Origin: Syntrophomonadaceae bacterium
GTDB lineage: Bacteria; Bacillota_D; Dethiobacteria; DTU022
Direction of reading: 5' to 3'
Length of the DNA: 22,502 nt
NCBI GenBank assembly: GCA_003551865.1
Contig: PUNU01000111.1
Coordinates: forward strand, 1-22,502
The notes under the pieces were generated by a model. The model did no database searches, was not told where the DNA came from, and saw nothing but the letters and a program-made list of their open reading frames with translations. Shown piece after piece: positions 15,244 through 22,382 of this stretch (position 1 is the first letter of the stretch; each line of letters opens with the position of its first letter). Position numbers and translations under genes: made by a program.

Positions 15244-16239
15244 ATGGCATTAACCGACGGACAGGGCAGAATACACGACTACATGAGGATTTCGATCACC
15301 GACCGCTGCAACCTGCGCTGTTTTTACTGCATGGGATCCGACGGCGTCGAGCAGATCTCCCACAGCGATATCTTGAGATATGAAGAAATATTAAAAGTGG
15401 TCGAGGCCGCAGCAGAACTGGGCATCAGCAAAATCCGCATCACCGGTGGAGAACCGCTGGTCCGCAGGGGCATAACCGCTCTGATCGGTAAAATTGCCGC
15501 CGTGCCGGGCATTAATGACCTGGCCATGACCACCAACGGCGTTTTGCTGGCCCGCTTTGCCGCCGGACTGAAACAGGCCGGCCTGAACCGGGTCAACATA
15601 AGCCTTGATACGCTTAAACCTGAACTCTTTCGTCACATCACCCGCTGCGGTGAATTGGAGAGGGCCCTGGAGGGCATCGATGCGGCCTTAAAACACGACC
15701 TGCAGCCGGTCAAGCTGAATGTAGTCCTGATGAAAGGGATCAACGAGACTGAAGTGCCGGCCTTTCTCCGGCTGGTGCGGGAAAAACCACTGCACGTGCG
15801 CTTTATTGAATACATGCCCATCGGGGACCATGACCGGGAATACCGTGAGCGTTACCTGCCGCTGAGCTTCGTTGCCGAAACGGCCCGGAAAGCAGATTTG
15901 CCCCTTACCCCGGTCCCGCTGCCCGGGGGCGCCGGGCCGGCCGAATCCTATACCATCCCCGGAGGCCGGGGCACTGTCGGGCTGATTCACCCGATCAGCA
16001 AGCATTTCTGCAGCAGCTGCAACCGCCTGCGCCTGACTGCGGAAGGCTGCCTCAAGGCCTGTTTGTACTGGCAGGAAGAACAGCCGGTCAGGCCGGTTAT
16101 AGACGATAAAGAGGCCCTTAAGGCGCTGATCCGGGAAGTACTGGCCGGCAAACCGGCGGAACACCGGATGGCCGCCGACAGCGGATGCGGATCTATAAGC
16201 CGGGCCAAAATGCGCGGCATGTCGAGCACGGGCGGGTAA
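15244..16239 (+). CDS. moaA: GTP 3',8-cyclase MoaA
   Basis: MoaA is the radical SAM enzyme that, with MoaC, converts GTP to cyclic pyranopterin monophosphate. The 331-residue protein has the SAM-cluster motif CNLRCFYC near the N-terminus, TGGEPLVRRG, NISLDTL and RFIEYMPIG. The second 4Fe-4S site is CSSC followed by a third Cys after 13 residues (in GCLKACLYW). It ends in the conserved Gly-Gly tail (MSSTGG) needed for catalysis. GGAG lies eight bases before the ATG at 15244. A GTG at 15238 is in frame but only two bases from that site, so the ATG is preferred. It lies two bases past the stop of the upstream fusion gene. A hairpin (16286-16310) occupies the gap to the next gene. Confidence 0.96.
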   Translation: MALTDGQGRIHDYMRISITDRCNLRCFYCMGSDGVEQISHSDILRYEEILKVVEAAAELGISKIRITGGEPLVRRGITALIGKIAAVPGINDLAMTTNGVLLARFAAGLKQAGLNRVNISLDTLKPELFRHITRCGELERALEGIDAALKHDLQPVKLNVVLMKGINETEVPAFLRLVREKPLHVRFIEYMPIGDHDREYRERYLPLSFVAETARKADLPLTPVPLPGGAGPAESYTIPGGRGTVGLIHPISKHFCSSCNRLRLTAEGCLKACLYWQEEQPVRPVIDDKEALKALIREVLAGKPAEHRMAADSGCGSISRAKMRGMSSTGG

Positions 16240-16330
16240 TAAAAGAGCAGAAGCCGGCATGAAAAATTTGACGGAGGAATACCGCCCGGGATAACTGCCT
16301 GTAATCCCGGATATTTCTGGAGGTGGAAAC

Positions 16331-17329
16331 TTGCCCCCGGTAATAATTAACCTGGTTTCGGCCCAGTCTGAAACCGGAAAAACGACCATCCTGGAAAAGC
16401 TGCTGCCCGTCTTGAAACAGCGGGGATTGCGTGTGGCCGCTTTGAAGGGTCACCTGCACCACTACGACCTCGATCAGCCCGGTAAAGACAGCTGGCGCTT
16501 CACCAGGGCCGGCGCTGAAGTTTCCGGGTTTGCGGTCTCCGGCGGCTATGTATTGTTCGGCTCGAACGGAGAAAAAACAGGCCTCGAAGCGGCTTTAGAG
16601 CGGCTGAATGATTTTGACTTAATCATCATCGAAGGCAACAAGAAAAGCAAAAACCCGAAAATAGAGGTGGTGCGCAGGGCCGTCAACCCTGAACCGCTCC
16701 TGCCTGAAAATACAGTAGCGGTGGTTACCGACCGTAAAGATTTAAAGCTCGACATCCCGGTGATCAAACTGGGCGACACGGAAACCCTGGCCGATTTCAT
16801 CTGCGGGCAATTACCGGGAGCGGAGCCGCAAACGGCTTCCGGCGAAGGCGATCTCACCCATTTTGACAGGGCCGGCAGGCCGCGGATGGTCGACGTTTCG
16901 GCCAAGGAACAGACCCTGCGTGAAGCTTATGCCCGGGGCGAAATCACCATGCACCCCGACACCCTGGCCCGGGTAAAAGCAGGAGGCATGGCCAAAGGCG
17001 ACGTGCTGGGGGTAGCCCAGGTAGCGGCGATCATGGCGACAAAGGAAACCGGGCGGATCATCCCGATGGCCCACCCCCTTGGTATCTCCGGCGTGGAAGT
17101 GGATTTCGAGCCCGTTGAAGAAGAGGTGGCGAAAATAGAGATCGGGGTCAGGGTCAAACTCACCGGGCAAACCGGGGTGGAAATGGAGGCGCTGGCCGGC
17201 GTCAGCGCCGCCGCTTTGACCATCTATGACATGTGTAAAGCGGTCGATAAAAATATGGTTATTCAAAATATCCGCCTGGTGGAGAAGAAAGGAGGGCGCT
17301 CCGGTGTCTTTCGCCGTGAGCAGGACTGA
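16331..17329 (+). CDS. MobB-MoaC fusion protein
   Basis: A 332-residue protein joining two cofactor enzymes. Residues 1 to about 162 are MobB, the GTP-binding helper of guanine-dinucleotide attachment: SETGKTTILEKLL (P-loop GKTT at 16-19), HHYDLDQPGKDSWRFTRAGA (43-62), IIIEGNKK and PKIEVVRR. From about 174 it is MoaC, which completes cPMP: LTHFDRAGRPRMVDVSAKE, KAGGMAKGDVLGVAQVAAIM, IPMAHPL (244-250), TGQTGVEMEALAGVS and TIYDMCKAVDK (297-307). In most MoaC proteins the segment is LCHPL; here the Cys is Ala while the His is kept. The start is TTG, set by GGAGGTGG five bases upstream. The end overlaps the next start by one base (TGATG). Confidence 0.93.
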   Translation: MPPVIINLVSAQSETGKTTILEKLLPVLKQRGLRVAALKGHLHHYDLDQPGKDSWRFTRAGAEVSGFAVSGGYVLFGSNGEKTGLEAALERLNDFDLIIIEGNKKSKNPKIEVVRRAVNPEPLLPENTVAVVTDRKDLKLDIPVIKLGDTETLADFICGQLPGAEPQTASGEGDLTHFDRAGRPRMVDVSAKEQTLREAYARGEITMHPDTLARVKAGGMAKGDVLGVAQVAAIMATKETGRIIPMAHPLGISGVEVDFEPVEEEVAKIEIGVRVKLTGQTGVEMEALAGVSAAALTIYDMCKAVDKNMVIQNIRLVEKKGGRSGVFRREQD

Positions 17330-18243
17330 TGGCTGAAATTACCGCCGTATGCACCGGCCCCGAAAAAGGGCGGCAAAAAACAAATGTAGGTGAAGGCACC
17401 CTGCTTAAGGGGCAGGGTCTGGAAGGCGATGCCCATGCCGGGTTCGCCCACCGCCAGGTCAGCCTGCTGGCCGAGGAAAGCATCACCAAAATGACCGCAA
17501 AGGGCCTGAACGTCGGACCGGGCGACTTCGCTGAAAATCTGACTACAAGCGGGATTGAGCTAATCGCCCTGCCGATCGGCACCAGGCTGCAGGCCGGGCC
17601 GGAAGCGGTACTGCGGGTGACCCAGATCGGCAAGGAATGCCACGACCGCTGTGCCGTCTACTACCAGGCCGGGGACTGTGTCATGCCCCGAGAAGGCATA
17701 TTTACCGAAGTGCTGACGGGAGGCAAAATTAAAGTCGGTGATTCCTTGGAGATCAAGCATTCATACCGCTTCGGGGTGATAACGGCCAGTGACAAAGGGT
17801 CGGAAGGTGAAAGAGAGGACAAAAGCGGCCCGGCCGTAAGCGCAATGCTTGAACCCTGGGGAGACGTCGTCGAACAGGTTGTCGTCCCCGATGAGCGGGC
17901 GGCCCTGAGCGCGGCAATGCGCAGCATGGTCGACAGGGGAGTTGACGCTGTTTTTACCACCGGCGGCACCGGCCTGGGGCCGCGCGATATCACTCCCGAA
18001 GCCACACAAGACGTGATCGACCGCCCGGTGCCGGGCATCGCCGAAGCTATCCGCCGGGAAACCGCAGCGGCAACAAAAAAAGCCATGCTTTCCAGGGGAG
18101 TGGCCGGTATCAGCGGCTCCACCCTGATCATCAACCTGCCCGGAAGCCCCCGGGCAGTGGCTGAGTGCCTGGATGTCCTGGCCCCGGTGCTGGACCATGC
18201 CCTGGAAACGGTGACCGGCCGCGGCGGCGAATGCGCCAGGTAA
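17329..18243 (+). CDS. MOSC domain fused to MogA/MoaB molybdopterin adenylyltransferase
   Basis: A 304-residue fusion. Residues 1 to about 143 form a MOSC domain: GQGLEGDAHAGFAHRQVSLL, NLTTSGIEL and CHDRCAVYYQAGDCVMPREG with Cys104, Cys108 and Cys117, any of which could carry sulfur. From about 147 the MogA domain follows: GVITASDKGSEGEREDKSG, TTGGTGLGPRDITPEAT (210-226) and NLPGSPRAV. MogA adenylates molybdopterin for MoeA. MOSC domains are thought to handle sulfur or the sulfido ligand of Moco. This pairing is widespread in anaerobic Bacillota. It is the last gene of the operon, coupled to mobB-moaC by a one-base overlap and followed by a terminator 50 bases downstream. Confidence 0.94.
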   Translation: MAEITAVCTGPEKGRQKTNVGEGTLLKGQGLEGDAHAGFAHRQVSLLAEESITKMTAKGLNVGPGDFAENLTTSGIELIALPIGTRLQAGPEAVLRVTQIGKECHDRCAVYYQAGDCVMPREGIFTEVLTGGKIKVGDSLEIKHSYRFGVITASDKGSEGEREDKSGPAVSAMLEPWGDVVEQVVVPDERAALSAAMRSMVDRGVDAVFTTGGTGLGPRDITPEATQDVIDRPVPGIAEAIRRETAAATKKAMLSRGVAGISGSTLIINLPGSPRAVAECLDVLAPVLDHALETVTGRGGECAR

Positions 18244-18246
18244 AAT

Positions 18247-18283
18247 GAAACAGGGGACGGTTCTCTGTCACAGAGGCAGTTTC
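18247..18283 (+). repeat. Short palindromic repeat with GGGGACGGTTC motif
   Basis: GAAAC and GTTTC enclose a sequence containing AGGGGACGGTTCTCTGTCAC, in which CTCTG pairs with CAGAG. It shares GGGGACGGTTC with the R1 elements but lacks their other parts. Similar GGGGACGGTTCT..GTCAC repeats are, from memory, common in Clostridia. Confidence 0.5.
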
Positions 18284-18295
18284 AAAAAGTAAAAT

Positions 18296-18328
18296 GGCCG
18301 ACCGGACAACCGGGTCGGCCTGTTTATT
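18296..18328 (+). terminator. Intrinsic terminator of the molybdenum cofactor operon
   Basis: GGCCGACC (18296-18303) pairs with GGTCGGCC (18313-18320) around a short loop, and TGTTTATTT follows. The stem is strong and lies about 50 bases after the last stop codon. Confidence 0.85.
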
Positions 18329-18376
18329 TGATTAAAACACGGGGCAAACGGGCAGATTAAATAGTCGGGAAATAGC

Positions 18377-18513
18377 AACTACTCAGGCCCAACCCGCTAT
18401 GCCATAGGGGACGGTTCCATCGTTTTCCCTTCGGCCTTCGCTACGCTCAGGAACGCTCGAACCGTCCCCATGACACAGCTTTTCACTCAACAAGAACAAT
18501 AGGCTGAGTAGTT
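18377..18513 (+). repeat. Hairpin repeat element R1, copy 2 (complete short-ended subtype)
   Basis: The element runs from AACTACTCAGGCC (from 18377) to GGCTGAGTAGTT (18502-18513), near-perfect terminal inverted repeats. The body contains GCCATAGGGGACGGTTC and, inverted, GAACCGTCCCCATGACA, separated by a TTCGGCCTTCGCTACGCTCA segment, so it would fold into a long hairpin on either strand. It lies between the convergent Moco operon and the GGGP synthase gene. With the short repeat, the terminator and an R2 half-site it accounts for the gap 18244-18546. Confidence 0.82.
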
Positions 18514-18532
18514 ACGGAAAATATAATTAACT

Positions 18533-18546
18533 AACGTGTCCCCAAA
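18533..18546 (-). repeat. Half-site of repeat family R2
   Basis: AACGTGTCCCC followed by AAA matches the right arm of the R2 hairpin at 20335. It abuts the stop codon of the leftward gene that ends at 18547. Only one arm is present, so it could be a remnant. Confidence 0.45.
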
Positions 18547-19281
18547 TTATTCTTTGAGAGCGCTCAAGATCGAGCGCAGTCTTTCCCGGTAGCCGGCTGT
18601 TTCGATCACGGTGCCGGTGACTACGATGTCGGCTCCGGCCTGGCGCACCCGGCGGGCATCGATAGCGGTGCGGATGCCCCCGCCCACTATTAAGGGCACG
18701 GTGAGCTCGCGCTTGACCGCCCTGATCATGCCGGCCGGGACCGGCTGGGCGGCACCGTTGCCGGCCTCGAGATAAACATAGGACATGCCCATATATTGGG
18801 CGGTCAGGGCATAGCCGATGGCCTGGTAAAAGTTGTCCCGGGCCACCAGGTCGGCTTCGCCGATTTCACCCAGCTTCATACCCGGCTCAACCAGGATATA
18901 GCCTATCGACAGTACTTCCACTTCCAGGCGCTTTAATACTGAAGACACCCTGGACTGGGTTCCGCTGATAAACTGTGAGTTACGGGAGTTAAGCAAACTA
19001 AGAAATAAAAAAGCGTCGAGGTTTAAGCTGATCGACTCGGTGCCGGTGGGGAAAAACAGCACCGGGATCGACGCCTTTTGTTTAACCACTTCCGCCGTTT
19101 CAGACAGGGTCCGCTGGGTCACTCCCGATGAACCGCCGACAAAAATCAGATCACTGCCGACCTCCTCGGCGGTTTCGGCCAGCCTGCCGGCTGCCTCGGG
19201 AACCTGGCGGGAGGGATCGATCAGGGTAATATGAACTGCTCCCTGGGTTAATTTTTGTTCAATGTAATGCTGGACTTTCAT
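18547..19281 (-). CDS. Geranylgeranylglyceryl/heptaprenylglyceryl phosphate synthase family protein
   Basis: A 244-residue TIM-barrel prenyltransferase. Such enzymes join a polyprenyl diphosphate to glycerol-1-phosphate through an ether bond. Visible motifs: HITLIDPSRQ near residue 17, FVGGSSGVT near 48, FFPTGTESIS, YILVEPGMKLGEI, the glycerol-phosphate loop VYLEAGNGAAQPVP near 170, IVGGGIRT near 198 and IVVTGTVIE near 220. The AGNGA loop and VTGTVIE resemble archaeal and Bacteroidota group II members rather than the Bacillus PcrB type, which to my memory has YLEYSG and VGNAV. AAGGT precedes the ATG. Substrate chain length cannot be read from the sequence. It has its own strong promoter and no lipid-pathway neighbours. 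Confidence 0.9.
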   Translation of the reverse strand: MKVQHYIEQKLTQGAVHITLIDPSRQVPEAAGRLAETAEEVGSDLIFVGGSSGVTQRTLSETAEVVKQKASIPVLFFPTGTESISLNLDAFLFLSLLNSRNSQFISGTQSRVSSVLKRLEVEVLSIGYILVEPGMKLGEIGEADLVARDNFYQAIGYALTAQYMGMSYVYLEAGNGAAQPVPAGMIRAVKRELTVPLIVGGGIRTAIDARRVRQAGADIVVTGTVIETAGYRERLRSILSALKE

Positions 19282-19380
19282 GGTCGCTACCTTCTTTTGT
19301 ATTGTTGCTTGGCTTATTTAAGCTTGCCCGGTTTGATCAGGGATCATAGGGAAGGCACCCCGGTGTCTTGCTTATTACTT

Positions 19381-19409
19381 ATTATAATTTAGATCAAACG
19401 GTTTGACAA
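19381..19409 (-). promoter_or_regulatory. Strong promoter, with a possible operator, for the GGGP synthase gene
   Basis: On the minus strand TTGTCA (19404-19409) and a perfect TATAAT (19381-19386) are separated by 17 bases. The spacer contains the palindrome TCAAAC-C-GTTTGA. A further GGTTTGATC lies downstream near 19331. The leader to the ATG is about 90 bases. Confidence 0.75.
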
Positions 19410-19436
19410 CTGACTTTAATCCCGAATTAGAGGCGT

Positions 19437-20306
19437 TTAGAGAGCTTCAAAAAGGCCCTCCTCCGTTTTAGACGCCATTCTTCGTTTAACCAGGCTTTCT
19501 AAATGCTTTTGAAGCATATTTTTTTCAAAAAAGAGCAGGATCTCCTGGTTGTAATGCCGCGGGTAGATAATATTCATTTGGGCCAACTGTTCGAGGCTGT
19601 GCGGCCCTTCTTTTAGAACGGAAACAATTTCTTCATCACGCCTGTCAATCTCCGCTTCGTAGGCGGAAAGCTTCTGGTCAATATTCTTTGCTACCGGGTA
19701 AACGTGGCCGGTAACCAGCAGAGCGGGCTTGAGCTCGCGCACCCGCCTTATTGAACGGCGGAACTGCTCAATATTACTGGAAGGGTTGCCGTACCAGGGC
19801 CCGAACCGGGTCAAGTCAATATCGGAGGCAAAAAGAAGGTTATATTTTTCTACCAGGAAACCGCAGTGCCCGGGAGTATGGCCGGGCAGATGCAGTACCT
19901 TAACTTTAAGCCCGGCAAAGTCCAGATAATCGCCTTCGCTTAAGTATCGATCCGCTTTTGTTGCCAGAAATTTGATCTGACCGTCCTGTTCCCAGAAATT
20001 TTCTAGGTTTAACTGATCCAGACCGCTCAAGCGGCTAAACCCTTCAAAAGTTTCAATGCCGGGAGCATCTTCCCGGTGGACGGAAAAAGCGGCACCGGTA
20101 AAATAGGAGTTATAAGAAACGTGATCGCGGTGGTAGTGGCTTAAAACCACCTGTTCAGTTTTACCGCTCAGCTCTTGCAAAACCGGCCCGGCCCCGGCGT
20201 CGATCAGTAAACCGCCCGGGTCTTCCAGGTACAAAGAGTGTGAGTAAGGAAAGCGTCCCTTTTTTGCTCCCCCGATAAACCAAACTTTTTCTCTTATCTC
20301 TTTCAA
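19437..20306 (-). CDS. MBL-fold metallo-hydrolase
   Basis: A 289-residue metallo-beta-lactamase-fold protein. The metal motif is SHYHRDH (H57, H59, D61, H62), followed by LPGHTPGHCGF (H143 or H147), ASDID (D162) and VTGHVYP (H201), a complete binuclear site. The C-terminal 85 residues, rich in charged helices (SVLKEGPHSLEQLAQMNI), resemble the winged-helix tail of LACTB2-like members. The substrate is unknown; hydrolysis of a thioester, phosphodiester or RNA is possible. The start is TTG at 20306, with GGGGAG about 11 bases upstream; no better start exists. It is probably separate from the gene downstream, which has its own promoter. R2 repeats lie just upstream. Confidence 0.88.
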   Translation of the reverse strand: MKEIREKVWFIGGAKKGRFPYSHSLYLEDPGGLLIDAGAGPVLQELSGKTEQVVLSHYHRDHVSYNSYFTGAAFSVHREDAPGIETFEGFSRLSGLDQLNLENFWEQDGQIKFLATKADRYLSEGDYLDFAGLKVKVLHLPGHTPGHCGFLVEKYNLLFASDIDLTRFGPWYGNPSSNIEQFRRSIRRVRELKPALLVTGHVYPVAKNIDQKLSAYEAEIDRRDEEIVSVLKEGPHSLEQLAQMNIIYPRHYNQEILLFFEKNMLQKHLESLVKRRMASKTEEGLFEAL

Positions 20307-20334
20307 GTAACACTCAACTCCCCTGGACTAAGTT

Positions 20335-20441
20335 CGGGGACATGTTCCCGTAACGTGTCCCCAAAAGAAGCTAAGGCCGGGGATATGTTCCCGCAACGAG
20401 TCCAAAGAAGCACACACGGAGATATACCCGCAACACATCCC
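20335..20441 (-). repeat. Repeat family R2, three tandem degenerating units
   Basis: Unit 1 (20335-20377) carries arms GGGGACATGTT and AACGTGTCCCC, ten of eleven positions paired around CCCGT, followed by AAAAGAAGC. Unit 2 (20378-20416) reads GGGGATATGTTCCCGCAACG, then AGTCC and AAAGAAGC. Unit 3 (20417-20441) is CGGAGATATACCCGCAACAC plus ATCCC. Units decay from left to right. Strand is arbitrary because the units are palindromic. They fill most of the gap between the MBL gene and rpsI. Confidence 0.75.
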
Positions 20442-20471
20442 TCATAAACCGGCCTTACTCCCTTCCCTGAT

Positions 20472-20520
20472 AATATTAAAGCCCACTTCCAGCCACCATG
20501 AATTGGAGGCTTAAGCGGGC
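20472..20520 (-). terminator. Intrinsic terminator after rpsI
   Basis: On the minus strand GCCCGCTT (20513-20520) pairs with AAGTGGGC (20482-20489), with further GCC/GGC and CCA/TGG pairing inside, and TTTAATATT follows. It lies about 30 bases beyond the rpsI stop. Confidence 0.7.
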
Positions 20521-20548
20521 CAAATATTCCAAAGAGATGGCTGAATGC

Positions 20549-20941
20549 TTAACGCTTGGAGAATTGTGGAGCGCGGCGGGCTTTTTTCAAGCCGTACTTC
20601 TTGCGTTCCTTCATCCGCGGATCGCGGGTCAGGTAACCGCTCTTTTTCAGAATCGGCCTGTAACCGTCATCAGCCTGCAGCAGCGCCCGGGAGATGCCGT
20701 GCCTGATCGCTCCGGCCTGACCGGAAAAACCGCCGCCTTCGACCTTGGCAATAACATCAAAACGGCCTTCGGTTTCTGTAGCCACCAGCGGCTGTCTGAC
20801 AATCAGCTTTAATGTATCGAGGCCAAAATACTGGTCCATTTCTTTGCCGTTTACAACGATCCTGCCGCTGCCCGGCAGCAAGCGAACCCGCGCTACCGAC
20901 TCTTTACGGCGTCCGGTACCAATATACTGCACTTCGCTCAA
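20549..20941 (-). CDS. rpsI: 30S ribosomal protein S9
   Basis: A 130-residue protein, the usual length. It begins [20 protein letters not shown], contains [20 protein letters not shown] and [25 protein letters not shown], and ends in the invariant basic tail that reaches the P-site tRNA. The start is TTG at 20941, overlapping the rplM stop (TTGA). GGAGG lies nine bases upstream inside the end of rplM. An operon with rplM is the normal arrangement. Confidence 0.98.
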   Translation of the reverse strand: MSEVQYIGTGRRKESVARVRLLPGSGRIVVNGKEMDQYFGLDTLKLIVRQPLVATETEGRFDVIAKVEGGGFSGQAGAIRHGISRALLQADDGYRPILKKSGYLTRDPRMKERKKYGLKKARRAPQFSKR

Positions 20942-21402
20942 GAGCCAGGTCCTCCTTCCCTCGTTTCACTCAACATTTCGCCCCAGGGCTCCGGTTGTTG
21001 AGCCTGGTGGGAATGCCGGTCGTCTTTATATACCCGCAGTTTTTTCAACATTGCCCGCCCCAGGCGGTTGTGGGGCAGCATGCCGCGAACAGCCATGTAA
21101 ACGGCTCTTTCCGGCTTCTTTTCGAGCAGTGTAGTGTAGTCAATGCTTTTCAGGCCGCCCGGGTACCCGGAGTGGCGCCGGAACTGCTTCTGCTCGGGCT
21201 TGCGCCCGGTAAGAACCACTTTTCCGGCATTGATGATGATCACATGATCACCGGTATCCAGATGCGGGGTGTACTCCGGTTTGTGCTTGCCCCGCAGGAG
21301 CCGGGCTGCCTCGGTGGCCACCCTGCCCAGCGGACGCCCCGCCGCATCAATAATGTACCAGCGGCGTTTTATTTTTTCGGAATTAGCCATATAAGTGCGC
21401 AT
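20938..21402 (-). CDS. rplM: 50S ribosomal protein L13
   Basis: A 154-residue L13. Motifs: [66 protein letters not shown] and HQAQQPEPW. Family members usually end a few residues after QQPEP; here about ten more follow ([10 protein letters not shown]). That extension is written over the Shine-Dalgarno sequence of rpsI, so overlap with the next gene may explain it. AAGGAG lies nine bases before the ATG. A consensus promoter about 45 bases upstream drives rplM-rpsI. Confidence 0.97.
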   Translation of the reverse strand: MRTYMANSEKIKRRWYIIDAAGRPLGRVATEAARLLRGKHKPEYTPHLDTGDHVIIINAGKVVLTGRKPEQKQFRRHSGYPGGLKSIDYTTLLEKKPERAVYMAVRGMLPHNRLGRAMLKKLRVYKDDRHSHQAQQPEPWGEMLSETREGGPGS

Positions 21403-21446
21403 TCATACCCTCTCCTTCTAACTCTTCCAGTAAAGTCACAACCTAC

Positions 21447-21475
21447 ATTCTAATATACCGCCCCGGCCCTGTCAA
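21447..21475 (-). promoter_or_regulatory. Promoter of rplM-rpsI
   Basis: On the minus strand TTGACA (21470-21475) and TAGAAT (21447-21452) are separated by exactly 17 bases. The -35 is perfect and the -10 matches five of six positions. The start point would be near 21440, giving a leader of about 38 bases, which is short for a structured L13-binding leader. Confidence 0.85.
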
Positions 21476-21539
21476 GCTAAATAAACCGTTTTTGCGGTGG
21501 GGGAGGGAGTTTATTCCCTGGAGGGACAACTCTTAAAGC

Positions 21540-21576
21540 CGGGGAGATGTTCTTGTAACGTGTTCCCAAAACAAGC
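21540..21576 (-). repeat. Repeat family R2, single degenerate copy
   Basis: GGGGAGATGTT and AACGTGTTCCC flank CTTGT, followed by AAAACAAGC. It matches unit 1 at 20335 with several changes. It lies between truA and the rplM promoter. Confidence 0.65.
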
Positions 21577-21596
21577 AATTACCGCCCCGTGACAGT

Positions 21597-22343
21597 TTAG
21601 AGCTCATAAACTACTTCCTCCAGGCAAAGGCCGTGCGGCGGGGCGGAAGGGCCAGCCGCGGCGGTAGTGCCTTCGAGCAGGGAGGACTCGATCTGGGTCG
21701 GGGTCAGGCCTCCCCTTCCAGCCCGGACCAGCGTCCCGGTAATCAAACGGACCATGCGGTAGAGAAAACCGCTTCCTGCAAACTGCAGCTGCAGAACCTG
21801 CTCGAGCGGAAAGTCCACTGCTTCGACCCGGTAGAGAGTGCGCCTGGTGTCATCCACCGGCCTGCCCGCAGCCTGGAAAGCTCTGAAATCATGGGTTCCT
21901 TCGAACAGTTCCGCCGCCTGCTTGATCGCCTGCAGGTCGAGCTCTCCCGGAACATGCCAGCTGTAAAGGCGTTTTAGCACCTGTGGAAAAGCGGCCCGGT
22001 CTATGGTGTAACAGTATATCTTTTTCCTGGCATCAAAGCGGGCATGGAACTCGGGCGGCACTTCCCAGGCCCCGGTTACCACGATATCGGGCGGAAGCAG
22101 GGCATTTAAAGCATGAGGCAGTTTGTCGGCCGGGATCTGAAAAGGGGCCCTAAAAGAAGCGGCCTGCCCGCGGGCATGCACACCGCTGTCGGTGCGGCCG
22201 GCGCCTTCTATTCTTACCGGCTGTTTGTAGATCAGCTCGAGGGCGCGTTCAAGCGCTTCCTGGATAGTTGGAGCATTAGCCTGGACCTGAAATCCGCTGT
22301 AGTTTGTCCCGTCATAGCTTATTCTGATTAAGGAGTTAATCAC
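21597..22343 (-). CDS. truA: tRNA pseudouridine(38-40) synthase
   Basis: TruA makes pseudouridine at positions 38-40 of the tRNA anticodon stem. The protein of 248 residues has the YDGTNYSGFQ motif, the catalytic loop GRTDSGVHARGQ (Asp52 with this start), ALNALLPPDIVV, FHARFDARKKIYCY, and GSGFLYRMVRLITGTL near the C-terminus. I prefer the GTG at 22343 because GAGGG lies seven bases upstream. A TTG at 22349 would add two residues but is one base from that site. It precedes rplM-rpsI as in other Bacillota. A repeat element ends about 40 bases upstream, where its promoter would be expected. Confidence 0.96.
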   Translation of the reverse strand: MINSLIRISYDGTNYSGFQVQANAPTIQEALERALELIYKQPVRIEGAGRTDSGVHARGQAASFRAPFQIPADKLPHALNALLPPDIVVTGAWEVPPEFHARFDARKKIYCYTIDRAAFPQVLKRLYSWHVPGELDLQAIKQAAELFEGTHDFRAFQAAGRPVDDTRRTLYRVEAVDFPLEQVLQLQFAGSGFLYRMVRLITGTLVRAGRGGLTPTQIESSLLEGTTAAAGPSAPPHGLCLEEVVYEL

Positions 22344-22382
22344 AGTCAATCCCTCACGGAGCGTTATTTTAATATAATATTT

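Noticed and set aside
20335..20441. CRISPR array from the tandem R2 units
   Set aside because: There are only three units, of unequal length and decaying sequence, with no unique spacers.
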